Notes: generated from the sequence alone by a model not told the origin. Counted from the stretch's first letter, positions 17,266 through 26,318 are shown. The stretch is 64,000 nucleotides of DNA from Vibrio atypicus (GCF_009811315.1 NZ_BLID01000007.1:210551-274550); one strand, 5' to 3'. Made by a program: numbers and translations.

Positions 17266-17784
17266 GTGATAGATGGCGATGGTTACCGCTTAAATGTAGG
17301 TATTGTAATCTGTAACAACCATGGTCAGGTCTTCTGGGCGAAACGATACGGACAACACTCTTGGCAATTTCCTCAAGGTGGAATTGATGAAGGAGAAACT
17401 CCCGAGCAAGCTATGTATCGAGAGTTGTATGAAGAGGTTGGTCTTACTAAAAAAGATGTCAAGATCGTAGCAACAAGTCGTCATTGGTTAAGATATAAGT
17501 TACCCAAACGCCTTGTCCGCTGGGATTCGAAGCCTGTTTGTATCGGTCAAAAACAGAAATGGTTTCTACTGCGATTGGATTGTGATGAATCTAGGATCAA
17601 CATGTTGCGCGGTAGTTCCCCTGAATTCGATGGTTGGCGGTGGGTAAGCTATTGGTATCCAGTGCGACAAGTTGTTTCTTTCAAGCGGGATGTTTATCGT
17701 CGAGCAATGAAAGAGTTTGCATCCATGGCGATGCCATTTAAAGAGCGTAGAGTAAAGAGCAAGCGCAAACATAAAAGAGGATAG
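17266..17784 (+). CDS. rppH: RNA pyrophosphohydrolase RppH
   Basis: This 172-residue Nudix hydrolase removes pyrophosphate from the 5' triphosphate end of mRNA and so starts RNase E-dependent decay. The Nudix box lies at residues 38-60, with the pattern GG-x5-E-x7-RE-L-x-EE-x-GL. The segment LPKRLVRWDSKPVCIGQKQK is nearly identical to E. coli RppH. The start is GTG at 17266, giving MIDGDGYRLNVG in agreement with the family. The C-terminal tail is very basic. It is two bases from ptsP, as in E. coli. Confidence 0.96.
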   Translation: MIDGDGYRLNVGIVICNNHGQVFWAKRYGQHSWQFPQGGIDEGETPEQAMYRELYEEVGLTKKDVKIVATSRHWLRYKLPKRLVRWDSKPVCIGQKQKWFLLRLDCDESRINMLRGSSPEFDGWRWVSYWYPVRQVVSFKRDVYRRAMKEFASMAMPFKERRVKSKRKHKRG

Positions 17785-17786
17785 TC

Positions 17787-20033
17787 ATGCTTTCTCAACT
17801 AAGGGAAATAGTTGAACAGGTTTCCAAAGTCGAAGATGTGCATCAGGCTTTGGATATCTTGGTTAAGCAGACATGCAGTGCGATGAACACTGAATGTTGT
17901 ACTGTCTATCTTGCTAATGAAGAGATGCAGCGCTTGGAGTTGATGGCGACTCAGGGGCTGCGTTTTAAAGGCGATAAAATTCGCATTGGCTTTAACGAAG
18001 GTCTTGTTGGCCTCGTTAAACGTAGTGCAGAGCCGCTAAACGTGGCTGAAGCTTCTAAGCACCCTAGCTTTAAGTATTTCTCAGAGCTAGGTGAGGAGGT
18101 GTATCAGAGCTTTCTTGGTACACCTATTATCTATCGTAAGAAAGTGCTTGGTGTTCTTGTTGTCCAGCAAAAAGCCCCTCGTCAATTCGATGAAGTCGAA
18201 GAGTCATTTCTCGTCACGCTCGCTGCTCAGTTAGCGGTTCTAATCGCGCATGCACAAACTCAGGGTTTATGGCGTCTAGAAAAGAAACAACTGGCGGTTC
18301 GTGGTGTTCCTGCTTCTACTGGGGTTGCAATCGGTGAGTTCTGGTTAGACGACACTCAGCCTGAGCTCTCAGAGGTTTATCCTGCCTCCACCCTAAGTAT
18401 TGAGCGTGAGCAAGAGTTGCTGCTTTTAGCTATTGAAGCGGCGCTAAGTGATTTTCGTCGAATGCGTAAGAAGCTCGACAGCGAAATCAATAAAGATGCA
18501 TTGGCTATCTTCGACTTGTTCACTCACTTACTCAACGATCCTATGTTGCGTAAAGATCTTAAAGCGCAGATTCAAAAGGGTGATCGTGCTGACTGGGCGC
18601 TTAGACAAGTGGTTGAGAGTTATTCCAATCGCTTTGCTCGTATGTCGGATGTCTACTTGCGTGAAAGAGCACAAGATATCCGTGAATTAGGTCAGCGCCT
18701 GCTTTACTTTCTCCACAATACTGAAAAAGAACAGCCATCTTTGGACAAGCCGGTCATTTTAGTTGTGCGCGAGCTTACTGCGACGATTTTAGCTTCTATT
18801 CCTAAAGATAAGTTACTTGCGGTGGTTTCACTTGAAGGCGCCGCCAACTCACATGCGGCTATTCTTTCTCGGGCATTAGGCATTCCTGCTGTCATGGGCG
18901 CGAACGTTAACCTCAATACGATTAGTGGTAAACGTGGTGTGGTTGACGGGTACAGCGGTAAGATCTTGATATCACCAAGTCGACAGCTTCTGCGTGCCTA
19001 CAAAGCATTGGCAAATGAAGAGCGTGAATTGTCCACTATGGTCAATCAACGTATCTTAGAGCCTGCTTGCACGAGTGATAATCAACGTATTGAGATTATG
19101 CTTAATGCAGGCTTAAGTGCTGATGCTAATATCGCGGTGAATCAAGGTGTTGATGGTGTCGGGTTATACCGAACTGAAATATCGTTTTTACTGCAACACC
19201 GCTTCCCATCTGAAGAAGAGCAAACTCAGCAGTATCAAGCGGTACTTAATACTTACCCAGAGAAACGGGTAGTCATGCGTACTTTGGATGTCGGTGGGGA
19301 TAAAGCACTTCCATATTTGCCAATCGAAGAAGACAACCCGTTTTTAGGTTGGCGTGGTATTCGTTTTACCTTAGATCATCCTGATATTTTTTTGATGCAA
19401 ATTCGTGCCATGATGAAAGCGAGTGCGCAGAGTCAGAACTTAAGTATTCTGTTGCCGATGGTTTCCGGGGCTCAGGAATTAGATGATGCGATAGAGTTGA
19501 TCGAACGCGCTTATCACGAAGTGGTCGAGCTCGATGAGCGTATTCGTATGCCGCAAATAGGCGTCATGATTGAAGTCCCATCGATGATCTATTTATTACC
19601 GTTGATTGCAGATAAAGTCGACTTTGTCTCGATCGGCACCAACGATTTAACTCAATACTTGCTCGCTGTCGACCGCAACAATGCGCGAGTTTCTGATGTC
19701 TATGAGTCGATGCATCCATCAGTGATCATGGCCCTCAATCATATTCAACAAATGTGCCAGCAACTTAATCTTCCGGTATGCATTTGTGGTGAGTTGGCTG
19801 GCGATCCAATTGGTGCCTTATTGATGGTTGGTTTAGGTTATCGTAGCTTGAGTATGAACACTTCAAACGTAGCCAAAGTGAAATATCTGCTGCGACACAC
19901 GAATAGTGAAGAGCTCAAGCAACTTGCTGACAAAGCCTTGATACAACCTTACGGCAACAACATTTATACTATGATGCAAGACTTCTTCGAAGAGAAAGGC
20001 TTCTCTGGCTTTATTCGAGCGGGTAAGCGGTAG
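17787..20033 (+). CDS. ptsP: Phosphoenolpyruvate-protein phosphotransferase PtsP (enzyme I-Ntr)
   Basis: This 748-residue protein takes phosphate from PEP and passes it to NPr in the nitrogen-related phosphotransferase system. It has an N-terminal GAF domain (about 1-165), then an enzyme I fold with the phosphorylated His356 in GAANSHAAILSRALGIPAVMG and a PEP-binding TIM barrel (about 430-730), including the signature IGTNDLTQY and the Cys in VCICGELA. The GAF domain distinguishes it from PtsI. The start is ATG at 17787, two bases after rppH, so translation may be coupled. Confidence 0.96.
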   Translation: MLSQLREIVEQVSKVEDVHQALDILVKQTCSAMNTECCTVYLANEEMQRLELMATQGLRFKGDKIRIGFNEGLVGLVKRSAEPLNVAEASKHPSFKYFSELGEEVYQSFLGTPIIYRKKVLGVLVVQQKAPRQFDEVEESFLVTLAAQLAVLIAHAQTQGLWRLEKKQLAVRGVPASTGVAIGEFWLDDTQPELSEVYPASTLSIEREQELLLLAIEAALSDFRRMRKKLDSEINKDALAIFDLFTHLLNDPMLRKDLKAQIQKGDRADWALRQVVESYSNRFARMSDVYLRERAQDIRELGQRLLYFLHNTEKEQPSLDKPVILVVRELTATILASIPKDKLLAVVSLEGAANSHAAILSRALGIPAVMGANVNLNTISGKRGVVDGYSGKILISPSRQLLRAYKALANEERELSTMVNQRILEPACTSDNQRIEIMLNAGLSADANIAVNQGVDGVGLYRTEISFLLQHRFPSEEEQTQQYQAVLNTYPEKRVVMRTLDVGGDKALPYLPIEEDNPFLGWRGIRFTLDHPDIFLMQIRAMMKASAQSQNLSILLPMVSGAQELDDAIELIERAYHEVVELDERIRMPQIGVMIEVPSMIYLLPLIADKVDFVSIGTNDLTQYLLAVDRNNARVSDVYESMHPSVIMALNHIQQMCQQLNLPVCICGELAGDPIGALLMVGLGYRSLSMNTSNVAKVKYLLRHTNSEELKQLADKALIQPYGNNIYTMMQDFFEEKGFSGFIRAGKR

Positions 20034-20038
20034 AAATA

Positions 20039-20833
20039 ATGGTGAATTTAGAGTTTATAGCGCTACTGCTTTTGCTAGGGAGCTTTGTCGGCATAATGGC
20101 TGGCTTGCTTGGTATTGGCGGCGGGTTAATTGTTGTTCCAGCGCTGATGTTTCTGCTGCCGGTGGCAGGCATTGATACAGGGATTAGCATGCAGATTGCT
20201 TTGGCTACATCACTTGCATCGATCATTGTGACTTCTGGTTCCTCAGCTTATAACCACTTTAAGCTAGGCAATGTTGATATGTTTGTGGTTAAGTGGCTGA
20301 TGCCCGGTGTGGTTATTGGTGGTTTCCTTGGCGCTAACGTTGCGGAGTGGATCCCATCGCAGTATTTGCCTAAAGTGTTCGGCGTTATCGTGCTTTGCCT
20401 TGCGATTCAAATGCTGTTTTCTATTCGGGGAAAAAATCAGAGGATAATGCCAGGTAGTGGCGTAACGATGGCTATTGGTACTGGCATTGGTATGATCTCA
20501 AGCCTTGCTGGTATTGGTGGTGGTTCCTTATCGGTTCCATTTCTTAATCGGCATGGTATTGAAATGCGCAAAGCGGTGGGGTCATCTTCTGTATGTGGCA
20601 GCTTTATTGCGATATCAGGGCTTGCAGGCTTTATCCTCCATGGTTATAACGTTGAATCGTTGCCCAGTTACAGCCTTGGCTATGTCTATTTGCCTGCGTT
20701 GTTTGGTATTGCGTGTACCTCGATGTTAACTACCCGTATCGGTGCAAAATGGGCAACAAGATTACCAACCAGTACCTTGAAAAAAATTTTTGCACTGTTT
20801 TTAATGTTTGTTGCCGGAACTATGTTGCTGTAA
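20039..20833 (+). CDS. TSUP family membrane permease (TauE/SafE type)
   Basis: This 264-residue inner-membrane protein has about eight hydrophobic segments and two repeats of the TSUP motif, GIMAGLLGIGGGLIVVP (about 17-33) and GMISSLAGIGGGSLSVP. TSUP proteins carry small sulphur-containing or organic anions such as sulfite or sulfoacetate. The substrate here cannot be told from sequence. It starts five bases after ptsP and ends 54 bases before lgt, so it sits inside the rppH-ptsP-lgt-thyA run. Confidence 0.9.
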   Translation: MVNLEFIALLLLLGSFVGIMAGLLGIGGGLIVVPALMFLLPVAGIDTGISMQIALATSLASIIVTSGSSAYNHFKLGNVDMFVVKWLMPGVVIGGFLGANVAEWIPSQYLPKVFGVIVLCLAIQMLFSIRGKNQRIMPGSGVTMAIGTGIGMISSLAGIGGGSLSVPFLNRHGIEMRKAVGSSSVCGSFIAISGLAGFILHGYNVESLPSYSLGYVYLPALFGIACTSMLTTRIGAKWATRLPTSTLKKIFALFLMFVAGTMLL

Positions 20834-20887
20834 CGTAATCTCATCTATACGCTTCATTATTTTCTAAATTTAAAGAGTAATACTCCT

Positions 20888-21709
20888 ATGTCTCAGGGAT
20901 ACCTTTCATTTCCTAATATAGACCCTGTTCTGGTTTCTATTGGACCTCTTTCAATCCGCTGGTATGGACTAATGTACCTAGTGGGTTTTGCTTTTGCCCT
21001 TTGGTTAGCTAATCGACGCGCAGATAAACCAGGCAGCGGCTGGACGCGTGAACAAGTATCGGATCTGCTGTTTGCCGGTTTCCTTGGTGTGGTCATTGGT
21101 GGCCGCGTTGGCTATGTACTGTTTTATAACTTTGACCTGTTTCTTCAAGATCCACTTTACTTGTTTAAAGTGTGGACTGGTGGAATGTCGTTCCACGGTG
21201 GGTTACTTGGCGTGATCTCTGCGATGTTCTGGTACGCCAAGAAAAACGGTCGAACGTTTTTTGGTGTGGCCGATTTCATTGCACCGCTTGTACCTTTTGG
21301 TTTAGGTATGGGTCGTTTGGGCAACTTCATGAACAGTGAATTATGGGGACGAGTGACAGATGTGCCTTGGGCATTTGTCTTCCCTAATGGTGGGCCGCTG
21401 CCACGTCACCCATCTCAGCTTTATGAAATGGCTCTGGAAGGGATCGTTCTATTCTTTATCCTGAACTGGTTTATCAAGAAGCCGCGTCCGTTAGGTTCTG
21501 TATCGGGTCTATTCCTTGCGGGTTACGGAACATTCCGTTTCCTAGTAGAATACGTTCGTGAACCTGATGCGCACTTGGGCCTATTTGGTGGGTTTATCTC
21601 AATGGGACAAATTCTATCTCTGCCTATGGTGATCGTTGGTGCTCTAATGATGGTTTGGGCATACAAGCGCGGCTATTACAAAGATGAATTACCGCAACAA
21701 ACGAAATAA
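20888..21709 (+). CDS. lgt: Prolipoprotein diacylglyceryl transferase
   Basis: This 273-residue inner-membrane enzyme transfers diacylglycerol from phosphatidylglycerol to the lipobox Cys of prolipoproteins, the first step of lipoprotein maturation. The Lgt signature GRLGNFMNSELWGR (about residues 142-155) contains the essential Arg and Asn. The earlier SFHGG and GGRVGY motifs and the C-terminal FRFLVEYVREPD are also conserved. About seven transmembrane segments are visible. The start is ATG at 20888. It is nine bases from thyA, the same pair as in E. coli. Confidence 0.96.
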   Translation: MSQGYLSFPNIDPVLVSIGPLSIRWYGLMYLVGFAFALWLANRRADKPGSGWTREQVSDLLFAGFLGVVIGGRVGYVLFYNFDLFLQDPLYLFKVWTGGMSFHGGLLGVISAMFWYAKKNGRTFFGVADFIAPLVPFGLGMGRLGNFMNSELWGRVTDVPWAFVFPNGGPLPRHPSQLYEMALEGIVLFFILNWFIKKPRPLGSVSGLFLAGYGTFRFLVEYVREPDAHLGLFGGFISMGQILSLPMVIVGALMMVWAYKRGYYKDELPQQTK

Positions 21710-21718
21710 GGAATTGGC

Positions 21719-22570
21719 GTGAAACAGTATTTAGATCTCTGTCAGCGAATCGTTGATGAAGGTACGTGGATTGAGAACGAACGTACAGGCAAGCGCTGCT
21801 TAACGGTTATTAATGCAGATCTGACGTACGATGTTGGCAACAACCAATTTCCACTTGTCACAACTCGTAAAAGCTTTTGGAAAGCAGCGGTTGCTGAGCT
21901 GCTGGGTTATATCCGTGGTTATGACAATGCGGATGATTTTCGTAAGCTAGGCACAAAAACCTGGGATGCTAATGCTAACTTAAATGAGGCTTGGCTAAAT
22001 AATCCTTACCGTAAGGGTGATGATGATATGGGGCGTGTGTACGGTGTACAAGGCCGTGCTTGGGCGAAACCTGATGGCGGTCATATCGATCAGCTACGTA
22101 AGATTGTTGATGATTTAACGCGTGGTGTTGATGACCGTGGTGAAATTCTGAATTTTTACAACCCGGGTGAATTCCATATGGGATGTTTACGCCCATGTAT
22201 GTACAGTCATCATTTCTCGCTATTAGGTGATACCCTGTACCTCAATAGTACTCAACGTTCATGTGATGTTCCTCTCGGCCTAAACTTCAACATGGTTCAG
22301 GTTTACGTGTTCTTAGCGATTATGGCGCAGATCACTGGTAAAAAAGCGGGTCAGGCATACCATAAGATTGTGAATGCTCACATCTATGAAGATCAGTTAG
22401 AGTTGATGCGTGATGTTCAACTGAAACGTGAACCTCTAAATGCACCAACGTTCCATATTAATCCAGAGATTAAGTCCCTAGAAGATTTAGAAACTTGGGT
22501 GACACTAGATGATTTCTGGGTAGAAGGTTACGAGCACCACGATCCAATTCAGTATCCGTTCTCGGTGTAA
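21719..22570 (+). CDS. thyA: Thymidylate synthase
   Basis: This 283-residue enzyme makes dTMP from dUMP and methylene-tetrahydrofolate. The catalytic Cys160 lies in LRPCMYSHHFSL, followed by the substrate-binding STQRSCDVPLGLNFN stretch (about 177-191). It is about 20 residues longer than the 264-residue E. coli enzyme and diverges in the middle, so it belongs to a different ThyA branch; from memory this form is typical of Vibrio. The start is GTG at 21719. It overlaps no neighbour and is followed by a strong terminator. Confidence 0.95.
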   Translation: MKQYLDLCQRIVDEGTWIENERTGKRCLTVINADLTYDVGNNQFPLVTTRKSFWKAAVAELLGYIRGYDNADDFRKLGTKTWDANANLNEAWLNNPYRKGDDDMGRVYGVQGRAWAKPDGGHIDQLRKIVDDLTRGVDDRGEILNFYNPGEFHMGCLRPCMYSHHFSLLGDTLYLNSTQRSCDVPLGLNFNMVQVYVFLAIMAQITGKKAGQAYHKIVNAHIYEDQLELMRDVQLKREPLNAPTFHINPEIKSLEDLETWVTLDDFWVEGYEHHDPIQYPFSV

Positions 22571-22587
22571 TAACACACTATGATTGA

Positions 22588-22618
22588 GAAAGCCGCCTTA
22601 GATAGGGCGGCTTTTTTG
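22588..22618 (+). terminator. Rho-independent terminator of thyA
   Basis: AAGCCGCC and GGCGGCTT pair in eight positions around an eight-base loop, followed by six T. Confidence 0.93.
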
Positions 22619-22621
22619 CGT

Positions 22622-22726
22622 CCGAAGGAGCGGGCTTCATCTTGAATGAGATCACCAATTCCATATTGAGTCATTCCATAGAGTGACGAAGGAGCGAGCA
22701 GGGAGTCTCTACTCGCTTTTGGTTTC
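22622..22726. repeat. Candidate intergenic repeat with internal duplication
   Basis: Between the thyA and nptA terminators, the near-direct repeats CGAAGGAGCGGGC (22623-22635) and CGAAGGAGCGAGC (22687-22699) flank an inverted pair, GAATGA (22644-22649) and TCATTC (22671-22676). The TCATTCC plus GACGAAGGAGCGAGC pattern resembles short repeats I recall between Vibrio genes. It occurs once in this window, so its repetitive nature cannot be shown here. Confidence 0.45.
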
Positions 22727-22741
22727 CTTAACCTAAATACG

Positions 22742-22772
22742 AAAAAGCCCGCTACCTAAGTAGCGGGCTTTT
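22742..22772 (-). terminator. Rho-independent terminator of nptA
   Basis: AAAAGCCCGCTAC and GTAGCGGGCTTTT form a perfect 13-pair stem with a CTAA loop. It ends nptA on the minus strand and may also block read-through from thyA. Confidence 0.94.
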
Positions 22773-22793
22773 AAATAAGCGATGGTGTCGGTA

Positions 22794-23939
22794 TTAAGCT
22801 GTCAGCGCTAGGATAGAACCTGGCAGTACAAGGAATACCGCAATAAGGTAACCAGCGACAACCGCTTTATTTTTAACAGCCATATCAGAAATCATATCAG
22901 CTGCTTTTACTGGTAATTCACGTAGGAAAGGAATGCCGAAAATAAAGACGGTAGACATTACGTTGAATACTAGGTGTACCAGAGCAATTTGTAGTGCGAA
23001 TACTGCAAACTCACCAGACACTGCTGTTGCTGCAAGTAGTGCTGTAATACACGTACCAATGTTAGCGCCCAAAGTGAATGGGTAAACATCACGTACTTTA
23101 AGAACGCCTGAACCAACTAGTGGAACCATTAAGCTTGTTGTCGTTGAAGAAGACTGAACAAGAACAGTAACAATAGAGCCAGAAGCGATACCGTGTAGAG
23201 GACCACGACCAATTGCATTCTTTAGAATTTCACGAGCACGACCAACCATTAGGCTCTTCATTAGCTTACCCATAACAGTGATAGCTACGAAGATAGTCGC
23301 GATACCTAGTACGATAAGCATTACACCACCAATTGTGTCACCAAATGTCGCTAGAGGCTCTTTAATAGCGCTAACTACTGGTTTAGTAATTGGTTTGATG
23401 AAGTTCAGACCTTTCATGCTCATGTCACCTGTTGCAAGCATAGGTGATACTAGCCAATGAGAGACTTTTTCAAGGATACCAAACATCATCTCTAGTGGTA
23501 GGAAGATCAGTACTGCAAGTAAGTTAAAGAAATCGTGAATGGTTGCACTTGCAAATGCACGCTTGAACTCTTCTTTACAACGAACGTGACCTAAAGAAAC
23601 TAGAGTATTTGTTACCGTTGTACCGATATTAGCACCCATAACCATAGGGATTGCTGTTTCTACCGGTAAACCGCCAGCCACTAGGCCCACGATAATAGAA
23701 GTTACGGTACTAGAAGATTGAATCAGTGCTGTTGCTACCAAGCCAATCATAAGACCTGCTACTGGGTGAGAAGCAAATTCAAAAAGTACTTTTGCTTGAT
23801 CGCCAGTTGCCCATTTAAAACCGCTACCTACCATAGATACAGCTAGAAGTAGTAGGTATAACATGAACGCCAAGTTAGCCCAGCGTAACCAGCGAGCTGT
23901 GCTCGAGATAGGTGCTGCTGCAGTAGTAGCTTGGTTCAT
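22794..23939 (-). CDS. nptA: Sodium-dependent phosphate transporter NptA
   Basis: This 381-residue inner-membrane Na+/Pi cotransporter of the type II (SLC34-like) family has the duplicated family motif QSSSTVTSIIVG (first half) and QSSSTTTSLMVPL (second half). Each is followed by an inverted-repeat core with the pattern GANIGT. ATG at 23939 is chosen because GGAG sits nine bases upstream and the frame then begins MNQATTAAAPISS. The open frame extends to 24068, but that would cross the probable promoter. It diverges from nhaR, and a Pho-box-like site lies upstream. Confidence 0.94.
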   Translation of the reverse strand: MNQATTAAAPISSTARWLRWANLAFMLYLLLLAVSMVGSGFKWATGDQAKVLFEFASHPVAGLMIGLVATALIQSSSTVTSIIVGLVAGGLPVETAIPMVMGANIGTTVTNTLVSLGHVRCKEEFKRAFASATIHDFFNLLAVLIFLPLEMMFGILEKVSHWLVSPMLATGDMSMKGLNFIKPITKPVVSAIKEPLATFGDTIGGVMLIVLGIATIFVAITVMGKLMKSLMVGRAREILKNAIGRGPLHGIASGSIVTVLVQSSSTTTSLMVPLVGSGVLKVRDVYPFTLGANIGTCITALLAATAVSGEFAVFALQIALVHLVFNVMSTVFIFGIPFLRELPVKAADMISDMAVKNKAVVAGYLIAVFLVLPGSILALTA

Positions 23940-24349
23940 AATTTTTCTCCGTGGACCGTTAATGTCTTGTTTTGGTCTGTTGTTGAAACTGAGGGCGATG
24001 TTAGAGGGGAAATATTTCAGTAATATTACAGTTAGATGTAATAAAACTTTTTTTCTCGGTGAGGTCAAAAAAAAAGCTGTTTGTGAAATTTTACATGTTA
24101 GTTAAGTTGTTGATTTGTAATTAATAAATTAGGTGTGAATATGGTCGTGAAATATGAATTTTTTATGGCAGTTTTCTCATTAAGTAAGACAGGTTTCTCC
24201 TCTTTATTACACCGTTTTGTCATATAAGTCGGAACAACTTTCGGTAAAACTGTAGCTATTGATTGTATGATTCGTTTTTCTCGAACTATTGTTGTCATTG
24301 AATGGTTTTGTTATAACCCTATTCATTCCTAGCATTTCGAGTGACTGAT
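23940..24349. other. Divergent promoter region of nptA and nhaR (410 bases)
   Basis: This AT-rich gap holds the signals for both genes. A Pho-box-like element lies at 24014-24031 (listed separately). Towards nhaR no clear -35/-10 pair or ribosome-binding site stands out. Small frames on either strand lack initiation signals, and I do not call a gene. Confidence 0.6.
24014..24031 (-). promoter_or_regulatory. Pho-box-like site upstream of nptA
   Basis: Read on the minus strand, the site is CTGTAAT, ATTA, CTGAAAT: two 7-base repeats with a 4-base spacer that match 11 of 14 positions of the PhoB repeat CTGTCAT. A TAACAT -10 box follows after ten bases, the spacing usual for PhoB-activated promoters. 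The nptA start is 75 bases downstream. Confidence 0.5.
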
Positions 24350-25240
24350 ATGTCTCATCTTAATTACAACCATCTCTACTACTTTTGGATGGTGTGCAAA
24401 CAAGGGTCTGTGACCAAAGCGGCAGACGCTTTGTTTTTAACACCACAAACGGTAACAGGTCAGATCAAAGCCTTAGAAGATCGAATGGATGGTAAATTAA
24501 CCAAACGCAATGGACGTAGCATTGAACCTACCGAGTTAGGCCAACTTGTCTTTAAGTATGCTGACCGTATGTTTGGTTTGAGTTACGAAATGCTAGATAT
24601 CGTTAATTACAGCCAGCGCTCAAATATTCTGTTTGATGTTGGTGTTGCAGATGCTCTTTCTAAGCGCCTAGTCAGCAAGATTTTGATGACGACTGTTCCG
24701 TCTGACAACAGCATTCATCTACGTTGTTTTGAGTCGACTCATGAAATGCTGCTTGAGCAGTTGTCGCAACATAAGCTGGATATGATCTTATCTGATTGCC
24801 CAGTGGATTCGAGTCAAAGCCCAGGCCTGTATAGTAAAAAGCTCGGCGAATGCAATATGAGTTTCTTTTGTTCTGGCAATGTCGATAAAGTTCAGTTTCC
24901 AGCCGTTTTAGAACAAAGAAAGTTACTGATCCCAGGGAGTCGAACAGCAATGGGACGTAAGGTGTTGCAATGGTTCGATCGCCAAGGCATTCAACCGAAT
25001 ATTCTCGGTGAGTTTGATGACGTGGCGTTGATGAAGTCTTTTGCTCGCTATCATCATGATGTCATTTTCTTAGCACCCTCACTTTATGTGTCTGAGGTAG
25101 AAAGCGATTTACCTTTGCAACTGATTGGTCATATTGAAGAGCTCAAAGAAGAGTATTATGTGATATTTGCCGAGCGAATGATTCAGCATCCTGCTGTAAA
25201 AAATGTCTGCGATGCGGATTTTATATCTCTGTTTAAGTAG
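24350..25240 (+). CDS. nhaR: LysR-type transcriptional activator NhaR
   Basis: This 296-residue LysR-family regulator is close to E. coli NhaR, the Na+-responsive activator of nhaA (and of osmC and pgaABCD in E. coli). The winged helix-turn-helix lies at about 5-65 (SVTKAADALFLTPQTVTGQIKALE). The effector domain contains FDVGVADALSKRLVS and LRCFESTHEMLLEQLSQHKLDMI, both nearly identical to NhaR. ATG at 24350 gives MSHLNYNHLYYFW as in the family; a GTG at 24341 would add three residues. Unlike E. coli, nhaA is not adjacent; hlyU follows instead. Confidence 0.95.
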   Translation: MSHLNYNHLYYFWMVCKQGSVTKAADALFLTPQTVTGQIKALEDRMDGKLTKRNGRSIEPTELGQLVFKYADRMFGLSYEMLDIVNYSQRSNILFDVGVADALSKRLVSKILMTTVPSDNSIHLRCFESTHEMLLEQLSQHKLDMILSDCPVDSSQSPGLYSKKLGECNMSFFCSGNVDKVQFPAVLEQRKLLIPGSRTAMGRKVLQWFDRQGIQPNILGEFDDVALMKSFARYHHDVIFLAPSLYVSEVESDLPLQLIGHIEELKEEYYVIFAERMIQHPAVKNVCDADFISLFK

Positions 25241-25416
25241 CGTTTTCATTTATAACAAATAGATTACTTGTTACAAATCGATTAATATTGTCAATATAAA
25301 ATTTTGACATGAGCAATGAAGTCAGTCATACGCGCATTCTGAATCCGATGTGATCAGACTATGATGATAGCGTTGCAGATGATTTAGTTGTATTTGGCTT
25401 TAAGAGGTTGTGGCCG

Positions 25417-25716
25417 ATGAATTTACAAGAGATGGAGCAAAACTCTGCAAAAGCGGTTGTATTACTTAAAGCAATGGCTAATGAGAGAAGGCTGCAAATT
25501 TTATGCTTGCTACATAATAATGAGTTATCGGTTGGAGAACTTTGCTCGAAGTTAGAGCTTAGCCAGTCAGCTTTATCACAGCATTTGGCTTGGTTAAGGC
25601 GTGATGGCTTAGTCCATACTCGTAAAGAGGCTCAGACCGTTTATTACACTTTGAGTAGTGAAGAAGTAAAATTGATGATTCAGCTGTTGCACAGTTTGTA
25701 TTGCAGCGAAGTATAA
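25417..25716 (+). CDS. hlyU: ArsR/SmtB-family regulator HlyU
   Basis: This 99-residue winged-helix regulator is very close to V. cholerae HlyU, which activates hemolysin and, in V. vulnificus, the RTX toxin genes by displacing H-NS. The recognition helix region is LSQSALSQHLAWLRRDGLV (about 48-66). No metal-binding CxC motif is present. Cys30 and Cys96 correspond to Cys38 and Cys104 of V. cholerae HlyU, which are linked to thiol-based redox control; Cys43 is additional. ATG at 25417 is preferred, with AAGAGG nine bases upstream. It has its own terminator. Confidence 0.94.
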   Translation: MNLQEMEQNSAKAVVLLKAMANERRLQILCLLHNNELSVGELCSKLELSQSALSQHLAWLRRDGLVHTRKEAQTVYYTLSSEEVKLMIQLLHSLYCSEV

Positions 25717-25718
25717 GA

Positions 25719-25742
25719 AGAGAGGCGAAAGCCTCTTTTTTT
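25719..25742 (+). terminator. Rho-independent terminator of hlyU
   Basis: AGAGGC, a GAAA tetraloop and GCCTCT are followed by seven T. Confidence 0.92.
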
Positions 25743-25761
25743 GACCCTGAATTTCAGATAT

Positions 25762-25789
25762 AAAAAAACCGGCCTAAGCCGGTTTTTTC
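25762..25789 (-). terminator. Rho-independent terminator of rpsT
   Basis: AAAAACCGGC and GCCGGTTTTT pair around a CTAA loop, with T tracts in both directions. Confidence 0.93.
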
Positions 25790-25811
25790 TTCACTGAGAA
25801 ATCAAATTCTA

Positions 25812-26072
25812 TTAAAGAGCTTTGATTGCTGCAGAGAAGCGAGACTTATGACGAGCAGCTTTATTCTTGTGAATAAGGCCTTTAGTCGCCATGCGGTCTA
25901 GGATTGGTGTAACTACAGCGAATGCAGCAGTTGCAGCTTCTTTGTCGCCTGCTTCGATAGCAGCAACAGTTTTCTTCATGTAAGTACGCATCATTGAGCG
26001 ACGGCTAGCGTTGTGCTGACGACGTTTCTCAGCCTGGATAGCGCGCTTCTTAGCAGATTTACTATTTGCCAA
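25812..26072 (-). CDS. rpsT: 30S ribosomal protein S20
   Basis: This small, Lys- and Arg-rich 30S protein contacts 16S rRNA. I choose TTG at 26072 as start: it gives 86 residues and the universal N-terminus (L/M)ANSKSAKKRAIQAEKRRQHN, and GGGAG lies eight bases upstream. The frame could start five codons earlier, at another TTG, but that would cover the ribosome-binding site. E. coli rpsT also uses UUG, which takes part in feedback control by S20, so the rare start is probably kept for regulation. It diverges from murJ. Confidence 0.96.
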   Translation of the reverse strand: MANSKSAKKRAIQAEKRRQHNASRRSMMRTYMKKTVAAIEAGDKEAATAAFAVVTPILDRMATKGLIHKNKAARHKSRFSAAIKAL

Positions 26073-26318
26073 GGGTCTAACTCCCAAAAACTTAGTTCAG
26101 TGACAATTTAAGGGCGAGGAATATCCCTCATTTGCGCTTAAATGTCAAATAATTTGTGCAAAAACCAATCGTGCCAAACAAATTTTGGATTGAAGGGTCT
26201 TCACGGTTAAGATGGCGGGGATTCTAACAGTATTTTTTTTTCAATGCTAATACTAATCTGCTCCATCTATGACATTCCTGTTGTAAAGTAGAGCAAATTT
26301 TTGATTCCCGAGGTAATT

